Positions 46,712 through 56,278 of a stretch of 64,000 nucleotides of DNA are shown one piece after another; the first letter of the stretch is position 1, and the number at the start of each line of letters is the position of its first letter. The position numbers and the translations under genes were made by a program. The stretch covers positions 496,001 through 560,000 of the forward strand of contig NZ_CP107546.1 of NCBI RefSeq assembly GCF_025836995.1. Direction: 5' to 3'. This stretch comes from Microbacterium sp. M28. GTDB taxonomy: Bacteria > Actinomycetota > Actinomycetes > Actinomycetales > Microbacteriaceae. A model generated the notes under the pieces. That model was given only the letters and a program-made list of their open reading frames with translations. It did not search any database and was not told where the DNA came from.

Positions 46712-46802
46712 GGTGACGTGTCCGAGCGGCCGAAGGTGCAACTCTCGAAAAGTTGTGTAGGGTAACCCCCTACCGTGGGTTCAAATCCCACCGTCACCGC
46801 CA
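46712..46802 (+). tRNA. tRNA-Ser (CGA)
   Basis: Class II tRNA with acceptor GGTGACG (46712-46718) paired to CGTCACC (46792-46798), discriminator G and encoded CCA (46800-46802). The anticodon stem CAACT/AGTTG (46739-46743, 46751-46755) holds loop CTCGAAA, anticodon CGA at 46746-46748, reading UCG. A long variable arm and the T loop GTTCAAATC are present. TAAACT (46699-46704) upstream may be its -10. Confidence 0.95.
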
Positions 46803-46804
46803 CC

Positions 46805-46851
46805 ACGAAGGCCCCGAATCCCTTGGAAACACTGGGATGCGGGGCCTTCGT
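46805..46851. terminator. tRNA terminator
   Basis: ACGAAGGCCCCG (46805-46816) pairs with 46840-46851; an inner ATCCC/GGGAT stem extends it. It begins three bases after the tRNA CCA. Confidence 0.85.
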
Positions 46852-46909
46852 CATACCCCGTTCGGGCCCAGCGCAGGATCGGCCTGCTCGCGGCGCCCGG
46901 ACGGACGCG

Positions 46910-47815
46910 TCACGTGAGGACGCGGTCGAGAGCCGCCCGGCCCAGGGGCCCCCACGCGGCCTTGCCTCCAGGCAGTCCGCGATCGCCGTTCTGGCCCATC
47001 AGCATCAGGAAGAGGCACTTCAGTGCGGCAAGCCCGCGGGCACGCCGAATCGTCGCGTCGTCAGCCTCGGCGTAGCCGGCGAAGAAGCGGGTTGTCGTAC
47101 CCGCCGGCAGCAGAAGCCAGGCAGCGGCGAGATCCACGGCCGGGTCACCGGCGGACAGGTCGCCGAAGTCCACGACGCCCGCCAGCGTCCCGTCTGCGAC
47201 CACGACGTTCGCCGGATGCAGGTCACCGTGCACCCACACAGCCGGCCCTGTCCATGCGGGGGCCGCGACGGCGTCGTCCCAGACCGCTCGAACCGCGGAA
47301 GCGTCAAGGCCGATCGCGTCCGCATCGACGGAACGGAGAAAGTCGTCGAAGCCGTCCGCGAGGTCACTCGGGTGCCCACCACGAACAGCGTCCGCCGGTG
47401 CATCCGCCGGCGCGGCCACATGCAGCGCCCGGAGGAACGCCGCCAAGGCGTCAGCGGCGTGATCATCGCGAGTGATCGATGCGTGGTCCAGCGGAACGCC
47501 AGGCACCCACGTCATGACCGTCCAGATCTTCGGGAATCGTTCGGAAGGTGCACCATTGCGCACGGGGACCGGGATGGGCAAAGGCAGTCGCGGGGCGAGC
47601 AGCGGCAGCCACCGACGCTCCTTGAGCTGGTGTTCGAAATCGGTATCCATGCGCTGGATCCGCACGGCCAGCTCGTCTCCGAGACGCCACATCTGGTTGC
47701 CCCAGCCGCCCTCCACCTCACGAAGCGGTAGATCTGCCAGGTCCGCATGCTGGTCTCGCAGCAGATCGCGGATGAGGTTCGCGGTGATTTCGGTGTCGTC
47801 GTGCAGCTCGGCCAT
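46910..47815 (-). CDS. Aminoglycoside phosphotransferase (APH) family protein
   Basis: 301 residues with the APH kinase fold. The catalytic loop HGDLHPANVVVADG and the metal site VVDFGDLSAGDPAVDLA are intact, preceded by WTVMTWVPG hinge-like residues. APH-family members phosphorylate antibiotics, sugars or other small molecules. It stands alone with a poor Shine-Dalgarno, so calling it a resistance gene would be unsupported. The open frame extends upstream antisense to the S51 peptidase gene; MAELHDD at 47815 is the chosen start. Confidence 0.82.
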   Translation of the reverse strand: MAELHDDTEITANLIRDLLRDQHADLADLPLREVEGGWGNQMWRLGDELAVRIQRMDTDFEHQLKERRWLPLLAPRLPLPIPVPVRNGAPSERFPKIWTVMTWVPGVPLDHASITRDDHAADALAAFLRALHVAAPADAPADAVRGGHPSDLADGFDDFLRSVDADAIGLDASAVRAVWDDAVAAPAWTGPAVWVHGDLHPANVVVADGTLAGVVDFGDLSAGDPAVDLAAAWLLLPAGTTTRFFAGYAEADDATIRRARGLAALKCLFLMLMGQNGDRGLPGGKAAWGPLGRAALDRVLT

Positions 47816-47885
47816 GGAGAGCAACCTATTGAGGTCGGCTGGGGACCACCTGATCCAGGTGGGCTCGACCGATAGCATCGCTGTC

Positions 47886-48590
47886 ATGCGAGGAACGATC
47901 GTGACTCTCGGGGGAGGCGGTTTCTCGATGTCCGAGGACGGCTCCTCCGCGATAGACGACTTCCTGCTCGAGCTGTGCGGTAAGGATCTGCCCCGCGTCT
48001 GCTTCATTCCGACGGCCAGTGGCGACTCGGAGTCCTACGCGTCGAGGTTCGAGGCGGCCTTCGACGGGCGGGCAGTCACATCCGTGCTTTCGTTGTTCGG
48101 AGGCCTTCGGGACTACGGCGATCCCATGTCCGTGGGCGAACAGGACCTCATCTACGTCGGTGGAGGGTCCACGGCGAACCTGCTCGCGCTCTGGCGGCTG
48201 CACGGTCTGCACAGCTCCCTGCGCTCGGCGGCAGCGGGCGGAACCATCCTCGCGGGGATCAGCGCCGGGATGAACTGCTGGTTCGAGGAGTCCTCCACCG
48301 ATTCCTTCGGACCTCTCGCGCCGTTGTCGGACGGACTCAGCTTTCTCCCCGGCAGTGCGTGTCCGCACTACCGGGGAGAGCCGGGGCGGCGCGACAAGTA
48401 CCTGGGGTGGGTGGCCGAAGGCGTGCTGCAGGAGGGGTACGCGGTCGACGACCACGTTGCTCTTGTCTTCCGCGACGGCGAATTGGCCGAGGCCGTGTCG
48501 GAGCGTCCGGAGGGCCGCGCATTCCATGTCAGCCGCGACGGCGACGGCGCGCTGGAATCAGAGCTCGGGGTCAGGCGACTGATCGCCTGA
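47886..48590 (+). CDS. Peptidase S51 family (dipeptidase E-like) protein
   Basis: 234 residues. The nucleophile elbow GISAGMN has S126; the preceding YVGGGSTANLL loop and the later CPHYRGEPGRR histidine segment match peptidase E-type hydrolases, which cleave N-terminal Asp dipeptides or, in relatives, cyanophycin products. Cytoplasmic, single domain. The ATG at 47886 is 71 bp from the divergent APH gene start. Confidence 0.85.
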   Translation: MRGTIVTLGGGGFSMSEDGSSAIDDFLLELCGKDLPRVCFIPTASGDSESYASRFEAAFDGRAVTSVLSLFGGLRDYGDPMSVGEQDLIYVGGGSTANLLALWRLHGLHSSLRSAAAGGTILAGISAGMNCWFEESSTDSFGPLAPLSDGLSFLPGSACPHYRGEPGRRDKYLGWVAEGVLQEGYAVDDHVALVFRDGELAEAVSERPEGRAFHVSRDGDGALESELGVRRLIA

Positions 48591-48632
48591 CAGGTACGAG
48601 CGCGTGGCGTGCAGGGCCGTAGGCTGGGCCGC

Positions 48633-49100
48633 GTGAGCAGGGTCATCTTCATGTGCGGCCCTGCCGGGGCCGGCAAATCCACCTTCGCGCGTCGGCTCGA
48701 GGCCGACGGCATGACGCGATTGTCCTTCGATCAGGAAGCGTGGCGTCGCGGCATCCGGACGATGCCCTTGCCGGCCGAAATGCATCGGGCTATCGAGGCC
48801 GAGCTCCGCGACAGGCTGATCGCGCTGGTGCAGGCCGGCATCGACGTCGTCCTCGACTTCTCGTTCTGGTCGCGCCTACAGCGGGATGCCTATCGCGAAC
48901 TGCTCAGACCCTTCGGGCTCGAACCGGAGACGATCTATCTGGCGACGCCCCGTGGCATTGCACTCCAGCGCGTGCGCGATCGAGCGACATCCCACGGCGA
49001 CGATTTCGCACTCGATCCGGATGTCGCCGCGGCATACTTCGACCATTTCGAACCGCCCACCGAGGACGAAGGCCCGCTGACGGTCATCGACCGATCATGA
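48633..49100 (+). CDS. P-loop AAA-type small-molecule kinase
   Basis: 155 residues from GTG 48633. Walker A GPAGAGKST (9-17), a DQEAWRRG element, and IDVVLDFSFWSRLQRD as the substrate-acid segment place it with zeta-toxin/gluconate-kinase-like ATPases (AAA_33). Such proteins are common, usually of unknown substrate. There is no antitoxin partner beside it, so a toxin role is unlikely. Confidence 0.8.
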   Translation: MSRVIFMCGPAGAGKSTFARRLEADGMTRLSFDQEAWRRGIRTMPLPAEMHRAIEAELRDRLIALVQAGIDVVLDFSFWSRLQRDAYRELLRPFGLEPETIYLATPRGIALQRVRDRATSHGDDFALDPDVAAAYFDHFEPPTEDEGPLTVIDRS

Positions 49101-49170
49101 TCGGCTCCGTCGGGCAACCGGTCGTCTGCGTACCCCCGGGTGCGCGCTCCGAGAGTATGAGCAGTAGTGC

Positions 49171-49260
49171 GTGACGACGGAGATCGCCGCGGTCGCTATC
49201 GTGGGGGCATCACTCCTCACAGCCGCAGCCCTCGCGCCGATGATCTCGGTGCTCCGATGA
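49171..49260 (+). CDS. Possible small membrane peptide
   Basis: A 29-codon frame starting GTG 49171 encodes one hydrophobic helix (IAAVAIVGASLLTAAALAP) and ends TGA at 49258-49260, overlapping the SDR start by ATGA. Translational coupling of this kind suggests it may be expressed. There is no clear Shine-Dalgarno. Confidence 0.3.
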   Translation: MTTEIAAVAIVGASLLTAAALAPMISVLR

Positions 49261-50114
49261 GCGTGTCCGGAACGGCCCAGTCGAAGACGATCGTCATCAC
49301 CGGAGCGAGCGACGGCATCGGCGCCGCTGCTGCTCGTCGGCTTCATCGGGACGGGCATCGGATCGTCATCGTGGGCAGGTCGGCGCAGAAGACCGAGGCG
49401 GTCGCCGCCGAGCTGGGCGCGGATCACTTGGTCGCGGACTTCGCACGCCTGGCGGAGGTGCGGACGCTCGCGGCCGAACTCGCAGAGAGATATCCGCGCA
49501 TCGACGTCCTCGCCAACAACGCGGGCGGCATCTTCGGCGACCGCGTCAAGACCGTCGACGGGTTCGAGAAGACCTTCCAGGTCAACCACCTCGCCCCGTT
49601 CCTGCTCACCACGCTGCTGATGGACACGCTGATCGCGAGCGGCGCCAGCGTCATCCAGACCGCCAGCGTGGGTGCGCGCCTCTTCGGCCGGGTGAACATG
49701 GACGATCTCGACCATGACCGGGACTTCTCGCCCCAGCTCGCCTACGGCAGCGCGAAGCTGGAGAACATCCTCTTCACGACCGAGCTCCATCGCAGGTATC
49801 ACGTGCAGGGACTGTCCGCTGCCGCATTCCATCCCGGCCTCGTCGCGACCGGGTTCGCCGCCGATAGCGACAGCTTCATGAAGCGCTTCTACGGCAGCCG
49901 CCTCGGCAGAGCGGTGATGTCGACCCCCGAGAAGGGTGCGGACCAGCTGGTGTGGCTGGCGACGACGACACCAGGCTTCGAATGGCAATCCGGCGTCTAC
50001 TACGAGAAGCGGAGGCCGGCACGCCGGAACAATCCGCAGGCGCTCGACCGCGATCTCGCGCGCGAGCTCTGGGATCGATCGGCCGAGCTGATCGGCCAGT
50101 CCCAGCAGGGTTAG
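49257..50114 (+). CDS. Short-chain dehydrogenase/reductase (SDR)
   Basis: 285 residues. The cofactor motif TGASDGIG (15-22), NNAGG (87-91), and the catalytic S137, Y163 and K167 (YGSAK) are all present. The GRS after the second strand favours NADP(H). The C-terminal region is that of retinol-dehydrogenase-like SDRs. ATG 49257 was chosen for family length over the longer open frame. Followed 12 bp later by a lipoprotein gene. Confidence 0.88.
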   Translation: MSVSGTAQSKTIVITGASDGIGAAAARRLHRDGHRIVIVGRSAQKTEAVAAELGADHLVADFARLAEVRTLAAELAERYPRIDVLANNAGGIFGDRVKTVDGFEKTFQVNHLAPFLLTTLLMDTLIASGASVIQTASVGARLFGRVNMDDLDHDRDFSPQLAYGSAKLENILFTTELHRRYHVQGLSAAAFHPGLVATGFAADSDSFMKRFYGSRLGRAVMSTPEKGADQLVWLATTTPGFEWQSGVYYEKRRPARRNNPQALDRDLARELWDRSAELIGQSQQG

Positions 50115-50126
50115 GTCAGGAGAACG

Positions 50127-50483
50127 ATGCCCAAGGTTGCCGCCGCTGTCATCGCTCTCATCGCGGCGGGATTGCTCGCGATGAGCCTGACCGCCTGCGT
50201 GCCCCGGACGCCGGAGGCTTCAGCGCGAGAGATCGAGAAATGGGCGGCGGCCAGCGAACGAGGCGATGATGACTCCGCTCAGGGCCTCGCGTGTTCCGGG
50301 GCCATGCTCGGAGGCGTGAACGGTGACGGCCCCGATGTCGAAGCCCGGACCATCGAGGTCGAGGCCGTGGGCGACGGCGAATTCAACGTCATCGTGACGG
50401 AGATCTACTCGGACTACCCGGACATCGAGTCGAATCTGAGAGTGGAGACGACCGACGATCTGTGCATCAAGTGGGTGCGGTGA
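50127..50483 (+). CDS. Small secreted lipoprotein
   Basis: 118 residues. The signal peptide ends at lipobox SLTAC (Cys 24). The mature part is acidic with two further cysteines (LACSGAM and DDLCIKWV), probably a disulfide. No family recognised. CAGGAGAACG precedes the ATG. Probably cotranscribed with the SDR gene. Confidence 0.7.
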   Translation: MPKVAAAVIALIAAGLLAMSLTACVPRTPEASAREIEKWAAASERGDDDSAQGLACSGAMLGGVNGDGPDVEARTIEVEAVGDGEFNVIVTEIYSDYPDIESNLRVETTDDLCIKWVR

Positions 50484-50599
50484 CGGACGGGCACTGATCC
50501 TTCGACGGTCGCGCGGCCTGGCATTCGTCCCCCTTTCGGCCTACAGACAACTCGGCATCCGTCGGGGAGGCTGGAAGGACATCCACGAACGGAGCGACA

Positions 50600-50728
50600 A
50601 TGGTCGGCGAGAGCTTGATGATCGGATACGTCCTGCTGGGGTGCGGGGTCGTCGGAGCCGTCCTCGCCACCGTGCAGGCCGTGCGCGCGAAGCTGCGCGC
50701 CGATCACGACAACCGATCGTCCCGATGA
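50600..50728 (+). CDS. Small membrane protein (42 residues)
   Basis: A 42-residue frame: one hydrophobic helix from about 7 to 27 (MIGYVLLGCGVVGAVLATV), then a basic tail (RAKLRAD). GGAG lies 7 bp before the ATG. Its TGA overlaps the ATG of the next gene, indicating a translated two-gene unit of short membrane proteins. Confidence 0.5.
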   Translation: MVGESLMIGYVLLGCGVVGAVLATVQAVRAKLRADHDNRSSR

Positions 50729-50982
50729 TCCGGCGCGGGACGCCGGATTCCGCAGACGAAGAGTCGAGCGGCGAGCGTGGCACGCTCGTCGTCGGCGGGA
50801 TCCTCTCGATCTGTCTGTCCGCCGTCGGTTCGGTGACCTCGTGGTCCGTCGTGCACGCGGGCGGTCCTGACGGCGCGCCGTATCTGGTCGTCAACGCGGG
50901 CCTCGGTGTCCTCGGGCTCGGCCTCCTGTTCCTCGCGTGGCGCCGTCGTCGCCACGCAAGTGACCGAGCGCGGACGCGCTGA
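50725..50982 (+). CDS. Small two-helix membrane protein
   Basis: 85 residues starting at the ATGA overlap (50725). Two hydrophobic helices at about 21-42 and 52-71 are followed by a very basic tail (WRRRRHASDRARTR). No family recognised. A longer in-frame start at 50641 exists, but it would overlap the small protein upstream entirely. Confidence 0.5.
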   Translation: MIRRGTPDSADEESSGERGTLVVGGILSICLSAVGSVTSWSVVHAGGPDGAPYLVVNAGLGVLGLGLLFLAWRRRRHASDRARTR

Positions 50983-51013
50983 GCTCTCCTGTCTACCGAG
51001 CGGCCGTCGTCGG

Positions 51014-51797
51014 CTACAGAACGACGTCCTCGTACGTCTCGAGTTCCCGCCACACGCCCGCCTGCACCGTCTGCTCCGGCAGCACGTCCGCGTCCACCAG
51101 TGGGCCGAGATCCACGGCCGCCGTCCGCGCGATGTCGCCGACCGGCACCTGGAAGGTCCGGAACGAGCCCAGAGGCGGTGCCGCCAGGACGCCTTCGCGC
51201 ACGTCGACGAGCTCGGACTGATCGAGCAGGAAACCGGCTGAGGACAGGCCGGTCGACGTGCTCCGCGGCCACCTTCCAGAACCGCAGCGGAATCCGGATG
51301 CCGCGATACGACGGATCCTCGGCATCCAGGACCGGCGCGGTGAACACCGACACGCGCTGATCCGTCGCCTCGGCGTACGACAGCACGTGGTCCTCGAGTC
51401 CGAGCCAGAGCTCCTTGGACTGGTTGAATCCCGACGCCTGCGGCGCGGCGTTGGGGTAGAAGAACGTCGCCTCGGTCGCGTTGTGGGCCTCGTCGACATC
51501 GCCCCAGCCGGGGTCGCGCCGGCGGACGAGGTGGCCGCGATCGAGATCATTGCGCGAGTACACCTCCGGACCGGCCTGCTGGTCGGCATCCACCCTCGGA
51601 TCGAGCCGCCAGTCGCCGGAGCGGGGCACCTCGCGCAGCCGCGCGCCGTCGATGTTGACCCCGGTGACGGACGCGAGCCGCCGCTCGGGATCCAGCAGCA
51701 CGGAGAACCGCGGGTAGCAGAGGTCGATCACGGTGCTGTCCGGCCGGGGCAGCGGCACCTCGGCATCCAGGAAAGCGGGGGAGTAGCCGTCTGTCAT
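51014..51797 (-). pseudogene. DNA/RNA non-specific endonuclease (NUC1 type), frameshifted
   Basis: About 260 residues after correction. The first frame (51797 down to about 51250) has the catalytic DRGH motif (86-89) and an asparagine-rich metal region (FFYPNAAPQASGFNQ), ending FWKVAAEHVD. The second frame continues with SSAGFLLDQSELVDV to the TAG at 51014. Removing one base from the GG at 51251-51252 joins them seamlessly. No signal peptide. It would cleave single- and double-stranded DNA or RNA with a metal. Either a real lesion or a sequencing indel. Confidence 0.75.
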
Positions 51798-51891
51798 GCC
51801 ACCCAGCGTAGAATCCGAGTACGACATCGCGACCGGGACGACCCGGTTCGTGGCATTCTTCCGGGGACGGCCCCGCCCGAAGGAGACAGCC

Positions 51892-53017
51892 ATGCTCACG
51901 CGACTCGTCGGCCCCGCGGAGATCACCCGCATCGCACTCGGATGGGGCGCCTTCGTCGTCCTGCTTCTGATCCACCCGATCCTGGAGGCGCCCGCTCCCG
52001 CGATCACCCTGATCCTGGCACTGACCGGGATCGTCGCGGTCATCCTGCTCTGCGCGTTCGGCGTGGTCAAGCAGGCCGAAGCTCTCGCGCACCGCCTCGG
52101 CGATCCGTACGGATCGCTCGTGCTCACGCTCTCGATCGTCCTCATCGAAGTGGTCCTCATCGCCGCGGTCATGCTGGGGCCGGGCGAGCACACGACCATC
52201 GCGCGCGACTCGGTGATGGCCGTGTCCATGATCATCCTGAACCTCGTGATCGGCCTGTGCCTGCTGGTCGGCGGCCTCCGTCACGGCGGCCTCCGGCACA
52301 ACCGCGTCGGAACCTCGGCCTACCTGACGATGCTGATCGTCCTGAGCGTGCTCGCCTTCGGCCTCCCGGCCGCGATCGGAACGAACGGTGCGTACACCGC
52401 GGGTCAGGAGATCCCGATCATCGTCCTGACGCTCGGCGTCTACGCCTTCTTCCTCGTTCAGCAGATGGGACCTCGCGCGGTCGACTTCACCGAGCCGGAT
52501 GCCGCGGCATCCCGCACCGAGGCAGGTGCGTACACGCCGATCGGCGAGGTCCTGCGCGAACATCGACGCGAGATCCTCACACGACTGGTGCTGCTGGTGC
52601 TCACCGTCGTGCCCATCGTGCTGCTCTCGCATGACATGGCCGCGCTCCTCGACGACGGCCTCGGGCGCCTGGGAGCGCCGCCAGCGCTCGCCGGAGTGCT
52701 CATCGCCGCCATCGTGTTCCTGCCCGAATCCATCACTTCGGTGCGCGCGGCCCTGGGTGGAGAGGCGCAGCGCGTCAGCAATCTGTGCCACGGCGCCCTG
52801 GTGTCCACGGTGGGACTCACGATCCCAGCCGTGCTCGTGATCGGCCTGTTCACCGGGCAGGCCGTCGTCCTGGCTGAGACGCCGGCGGGACATGCTGCTG
52901 CTCGGTGCGACCCTCGTACTGTCGGTCGCGACGTTCGCGTCGAAGAGGACGACCGCGATGCACGGCGCGGCGCACCTGGTGATGTTCGCGGCGTACGCGG
53001 TCGTCTTGTTCAGCTGA
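51892..53017 (+). pseudogene. chaA: Calcium:proton antiporter (ChaA-like), frameshifted near the 3' end
   Basis: About 375 residues after correction. Ten or eleven membrane helices; acidic transport motifs LSIVLIEVVLIA and FLPESITSVRAALGG are typical of CaCA cation/proton exchangers. One extra G in 52887-52889 shifts the frame after AETPA. The true end, continuing MLLLGATLVLSVATFA and finishing AAYAVVLFS at TGA 53015, is in the +1 frame. AAGGAGACAGCC precedes the ATG at 51892. Expected to export Ca2+, or Na+/K+, at high pH. Confidence 0.78.
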
Positions 53018-53129
53018 GAGGCGGCCCGCCGCCGTATATGCACGAATCCGCGCATATGGCGACGCGACATTCGCGCCCCGTACTATTCGCCTAGGGGAAT
53101 ATCGCGATCCAGTGCGGGGAGACGCTGAC

Positions 53130-55327
53130 GTGTTGACGACGCTGCTCGACAGCAAGATCCAGGTGCCGAACGCTCGTGAGGGGGCGGTGAGCCGCAGGCT
53201 CCTCATAGAACGGGCGAGGCAGAGCGGAGCCCGCGTCGTTTCGGTCGCCGCTCCGGCGGGGTACGGCAAGTCCACGCTGCTCGCGGAGTGGGCGGCCGAG
53301 GAGCGCCGCCGCGTGGCCTGGGCTTCCTCGACCGCACCGATGTCGACCCGGCCGCATTGCTCTCGGTGATCGCCGCGGCATCCGTCGGGATCTCGCCCGC
53401 CGTCGCGGGGGTCGTCGACGATCTGCGCGGCATCGGGACGGCCGCGCTCGGACGGTCCGCCCCGCTGCTCGCCGGCGCGCTCGCCGCGGCGCCCGAGGAG
53501 TTCGTCCTGTTCGTCGACGACACGCACTGGGCCGAGTCCGACGAATGCCAGGATGCCCTGGAGATCCTCATCGCGCGTGTGCCGGTCGGTTCTCAGGTGG
53601 TCATCGCCGGTCGACGCGAGTCCGCTCTCGTCTCGCGCCTGCGTGCGATCGGGGACGCGTGGGAGATCGGGGTCGACGACCTGGCGCTCGGCCAGGACGG
53701 AGCGCGAGCGATCTTCGAGGGCGCCGGGGCCGGGCCCATCGCCGACGAACGCCTGGACGTCATCGTCGAGCACTGCGAGGGGTGGCCGACAGGGCTCTTC
53801 CTCTGCGCCCTGGTCGCGAAGGGCGGCGGCGACCCAGCTGCTGTCACGGGCGAGGACCGGTTCGTCGCGGACTACCTCTACCGCGAATGCATCGCGCGTC
53901 TGCCCGAGGACACGCAGGCGTTCCTGCGCCGCAGCTCGGTGCTCGAGCGCCTATCGGCGGCATCCTGCAACGCCGTGCTGGAGATCGAGGACTCCAGCGC
54001 TCGACTCCGGGACCTCGAGGGGGCCAATCTCTTCCTGATCGGCCTCGATCGGCACCGCGGACGGTTCCGCTTCCACCCGTTGTTCCGCGAGTTCCTGATC
54101 ACCGAACTCGAACGCGCGGAAGGCGCGGCGAAAGTGGTCGAGTTGCATGCACGCGCCGCCGACTGGCACGAGCGCGACGGCGCGGCCGCCGAGGCGGTCG
54201 AGCACCTCCTCCAGGCAGGGGACGCCGAACGCGCGGCCGAGCGCATCGCGGAACTCAGCCTGCCGATGTACCAACGCGGTGAGGTGTCCACCGTCAAGCG
54301 CTGGCTGGCGGAACTCGGCGACGATGTGGTCCGCAATCATCCGCCGCTGATCGTGTCGATGGCCTGGACGGGCATCCTGCTCGGCGACGTCGCAGCCGGA
54401 GAGCGCTGGTCGATCATTCTGGAGGCGTTCGACGACGCGGTTCTGTCCGACGAGGATCGGGTTCTGTTCGCCTCGGCACGCGCCATGATCCGCGCGGCGC
54501 TGTGCGAACGCGGACACGAGCGCGTCCTCCAGGAGGCCGCGTTCGCGATGGCGCACGAACCGACCTCGAGTCCGTGGCGCGATCAGGCACTGCATCTGTG
54601 GGGTTCGGCCCGCCTGCTCATCGACGACTCGGCGGGGGCGAAGGCGGCGTTCGAGGAGGCTGTGGATGTCGCGGTGGCTGCGGGAACACTGACACCGTCA
54701 TCCTCAGCGCCCCGGAGCTCGCGCTCCTCGCGATCGACGACGGACGGTGGGATAGTGCCCGCGACCACGTGAGGCGCGCGGTCGAGGCCATCGACGCGAG
54801 TCACATGGACGGCTACCCCACCACCGCGCTCGCGCTCGCCGTCGCCGCCAGGGTCGCCGTGCGCGACGGTGACCGCGAAGCGGGCGCGCGGTTGCTCGCT
54901 CGTGCGATGCGCGCTCGGATCGGGTGCACGCATCTGCTGCCGTACCTTTCCGTCAGGGCCAGAATGCAGCTGATCCGAGCGCACGTCGCGCTCGGCGATC
55001 GAGCGGGAGCGCGGCATCTCATGCGCGAGATCGACGACCTGCTCCGTCGGCGTCCTGATATCGGCGTGGTGTCGACACAGGTGGAGCAGCTGCGTCTTTC
55101 GCTCGCGGCCGAACCCACGGCAGGCGGGAGTGCCTTTGACCCCGGCCGAGCTGCGCCTGCTTCCCTACTTGCAGACGCACCTGACGATCGCCGACATCGG
55201 CCGACGGCTATTCATCTCGCGCAACACGGTGAGCTCCGAAGTGGGGTCGATCTACCGCAAGCTCGGAGTCACGACTCGCGGAGCCGCGGTGGATCGTGCC
55301 CACGAGATCGGATTGCTCGGCGGCTGA
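53130..55327 (+). pseudogene. LuxR family MalT-like ATPase regulator, three frameshifts
   Basis: About 732 residues after correction. The N-terminal STAND/AAA part has Walker A APAGYGKST, then ALLSVIAAASVGISP and the EFVLFVDDTHW Walker B region. Helical TPR-like repeats follow (about 320-650), then a C-terminal LuxR helix-turn-helix (LTPAELRLLPYL, IGRRLFISRNTVSSEVGSIYRKL). Frame breaks: one G missing at about 53320, one G missing at about 54682, one G extra at about 55126. GTG 53130 follows GGGGAGA. Such regulators activate genes on binding a small ligand. Confidence 0.75.
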
Positions 55328-55331
55328 CCGA

Positions 55332-55658
55332 TCAGATCTCGGAGTCGGCGACGAGGTCGTCGTCATAGCCGAGAGCGGCGGCTATCCTCGGGGCCGCCGC
55401 CACGGCCCGCGGCGGCCCGACATCGCTGATCAGACCCTCCAGTACCGCGACGATCTCGGACACCGTCACACCGGCGGTGACGGCTCCGTCGATCGCCGAG
55501 CGCATCGATGCGGCAGGTGCATCCGCCGCGATCAGCGCCGAGATGCGCACCAGCGAGATCGTGTGCGCGTCGAGCGCATCAGACCATCCGTCCTCCGCGT
55601 CGTCCGCGGCGGCGGGGTTGTCGACGCAGAGGCGCCTCAGCCGGTCGACAGCATCCAC
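55332..55658 (-). CDS. Carboxymuconolactone decarboxylase-like protein
   Basis: 108 residues, all helical. DAHTISLVRISALIAADA and DGAVTAGVTVSEIVAVLEGL match the AhpD/CMD fold. The redox C-x-x-C of AhpD is absent (the only Cys is near the N-terminus), so peroxidase-partner activity is unlikely. It ends 5 bp from the convergent LuxR gene. One of the few intact genes in this part of the window. Confidence 0.7.
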   Translation of the reverse strand: MDAVDRLRRLCVDNPAAADDAEDGWSDALDAHTISLVRISALIAADAPAASMRSAIDGAVTAGVTVSEIVAVLEGLISDVGPPRAVAAAPRIAAALGYDDDLVADSEI

Positions 55659-55735
55659 GGGTTCCTCCTCCGGGTTCGCGTGCTGTGAGGCGAACCGTCC
55701 GCATCCAGTGCACCGCGGCCGGACGTCGGGCGCAC

Positions 55736-55788
55736 CATGCGAATCGCGTGATCCGGCTCGAGTGCGGGCTGTTCACGCGATTCGCATG
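55736..55788. repeat. 16-bp perfect inverted repeat with 21-bp spacer
   Basis: CATGCGAATCGCGTGA (55736-55751) and its exact complement (55773-55788). Each arm also contains the small palindrome GCGA-A-TCGC. Located in the 217-bp gap between the CMD gene and the divergent membrane-protein gene, so it is probably a pair of operator sites rather than a terminator. Nothing else was seen in this gap. Confidence 0.6.
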
Positions 55789-55875
55789 ATGCGACCGCTC
55801 GGACCGCGTGGCTACCTTGGCGCAGGGGTCGCTGCTCGGCGTCCCGCTGATCGCTCGCTCGGAAAGGGCACTGTC

Positions 55876-56259
55876 ATGGGTTTCTTCGACTTCCTGCTGT
55901 GGATGCTGTGGATCTATCTCGTCATCCTCTGCGTTTGGACCTTCATCTGGATCTTCATGGACATTTTCCGCGACAGCACGCTGAGCGGATGGGGCAAGGC
56001 CGGATGGGTGATCCTGCTCATCGTGCTGCCGTTCCTGGGTGCGCTCATCTATCTGATCGCCCGCGGCGGGTCGATGGCGCACCGTCAGTCAGCCGAGATG
56101 AATGCCGCGGCGCAGGCCAATGCGGACTACATCCGCAGCGTGGCAGGCGCCTCGGCGTCGCCTGCCGCCGAGATCGAACGCGCACAGGGTCTGCTGTCCT
56201 CGGGAGCGATCTCGCAGGCCGAGTACGAAGCATTGAAGGCCAAGGCGCTCGCCGCCTGA
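55876..56259 (+). CDS. PLDc_N and SHOCT domain membrane protein
   Basis: 127 residues. Two membrane helices (about 5-28 and 40-62) form the phospholipase D nuclease N-terminal type domain. The C-terminal SHOCT motif (IERAQGLLSSGAISQAEYEALKAKAL) is a short helical oligomerisation element. No catalytic domain. It heads a run of small genes (DUF6325, SHOCT, arylsulfatase) likely transcribed together from the repeat-containing region upstream. Confidence 0.78.
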   Translation: MGFFDFLLWMLWIYLVILCVWTFIWIFMDIFRDSTLSGWGKAGWVILLIVLPFLGALIYLIARGGSMAHRQSAEMNAAAQANADYIRSVAGASASPAAEIERAQGLLSSGAISQAEYEALKAKALAA

Positions 56260-56278
56260 TCGGAAAGCGGGACACATC

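Noticed and set aside
46910-47815. Aminoglycoside resistance gene
   Set aside because: Only the general APH kinase motifs are visible; the family includes many metabolic kinases and there is no mobile context.
48633-49100. Zeta-type toxin
   Set aside because: No antitoxin gene is adjacent and the length and motifs fit ordinary small-molecule kinases.
53036-53057. ATATGC/GCATAT pair as the operator of the LuxR-type gene
   Set aside because: Six-base arms with a 10-bp spacer and no second copy; too weak to support.
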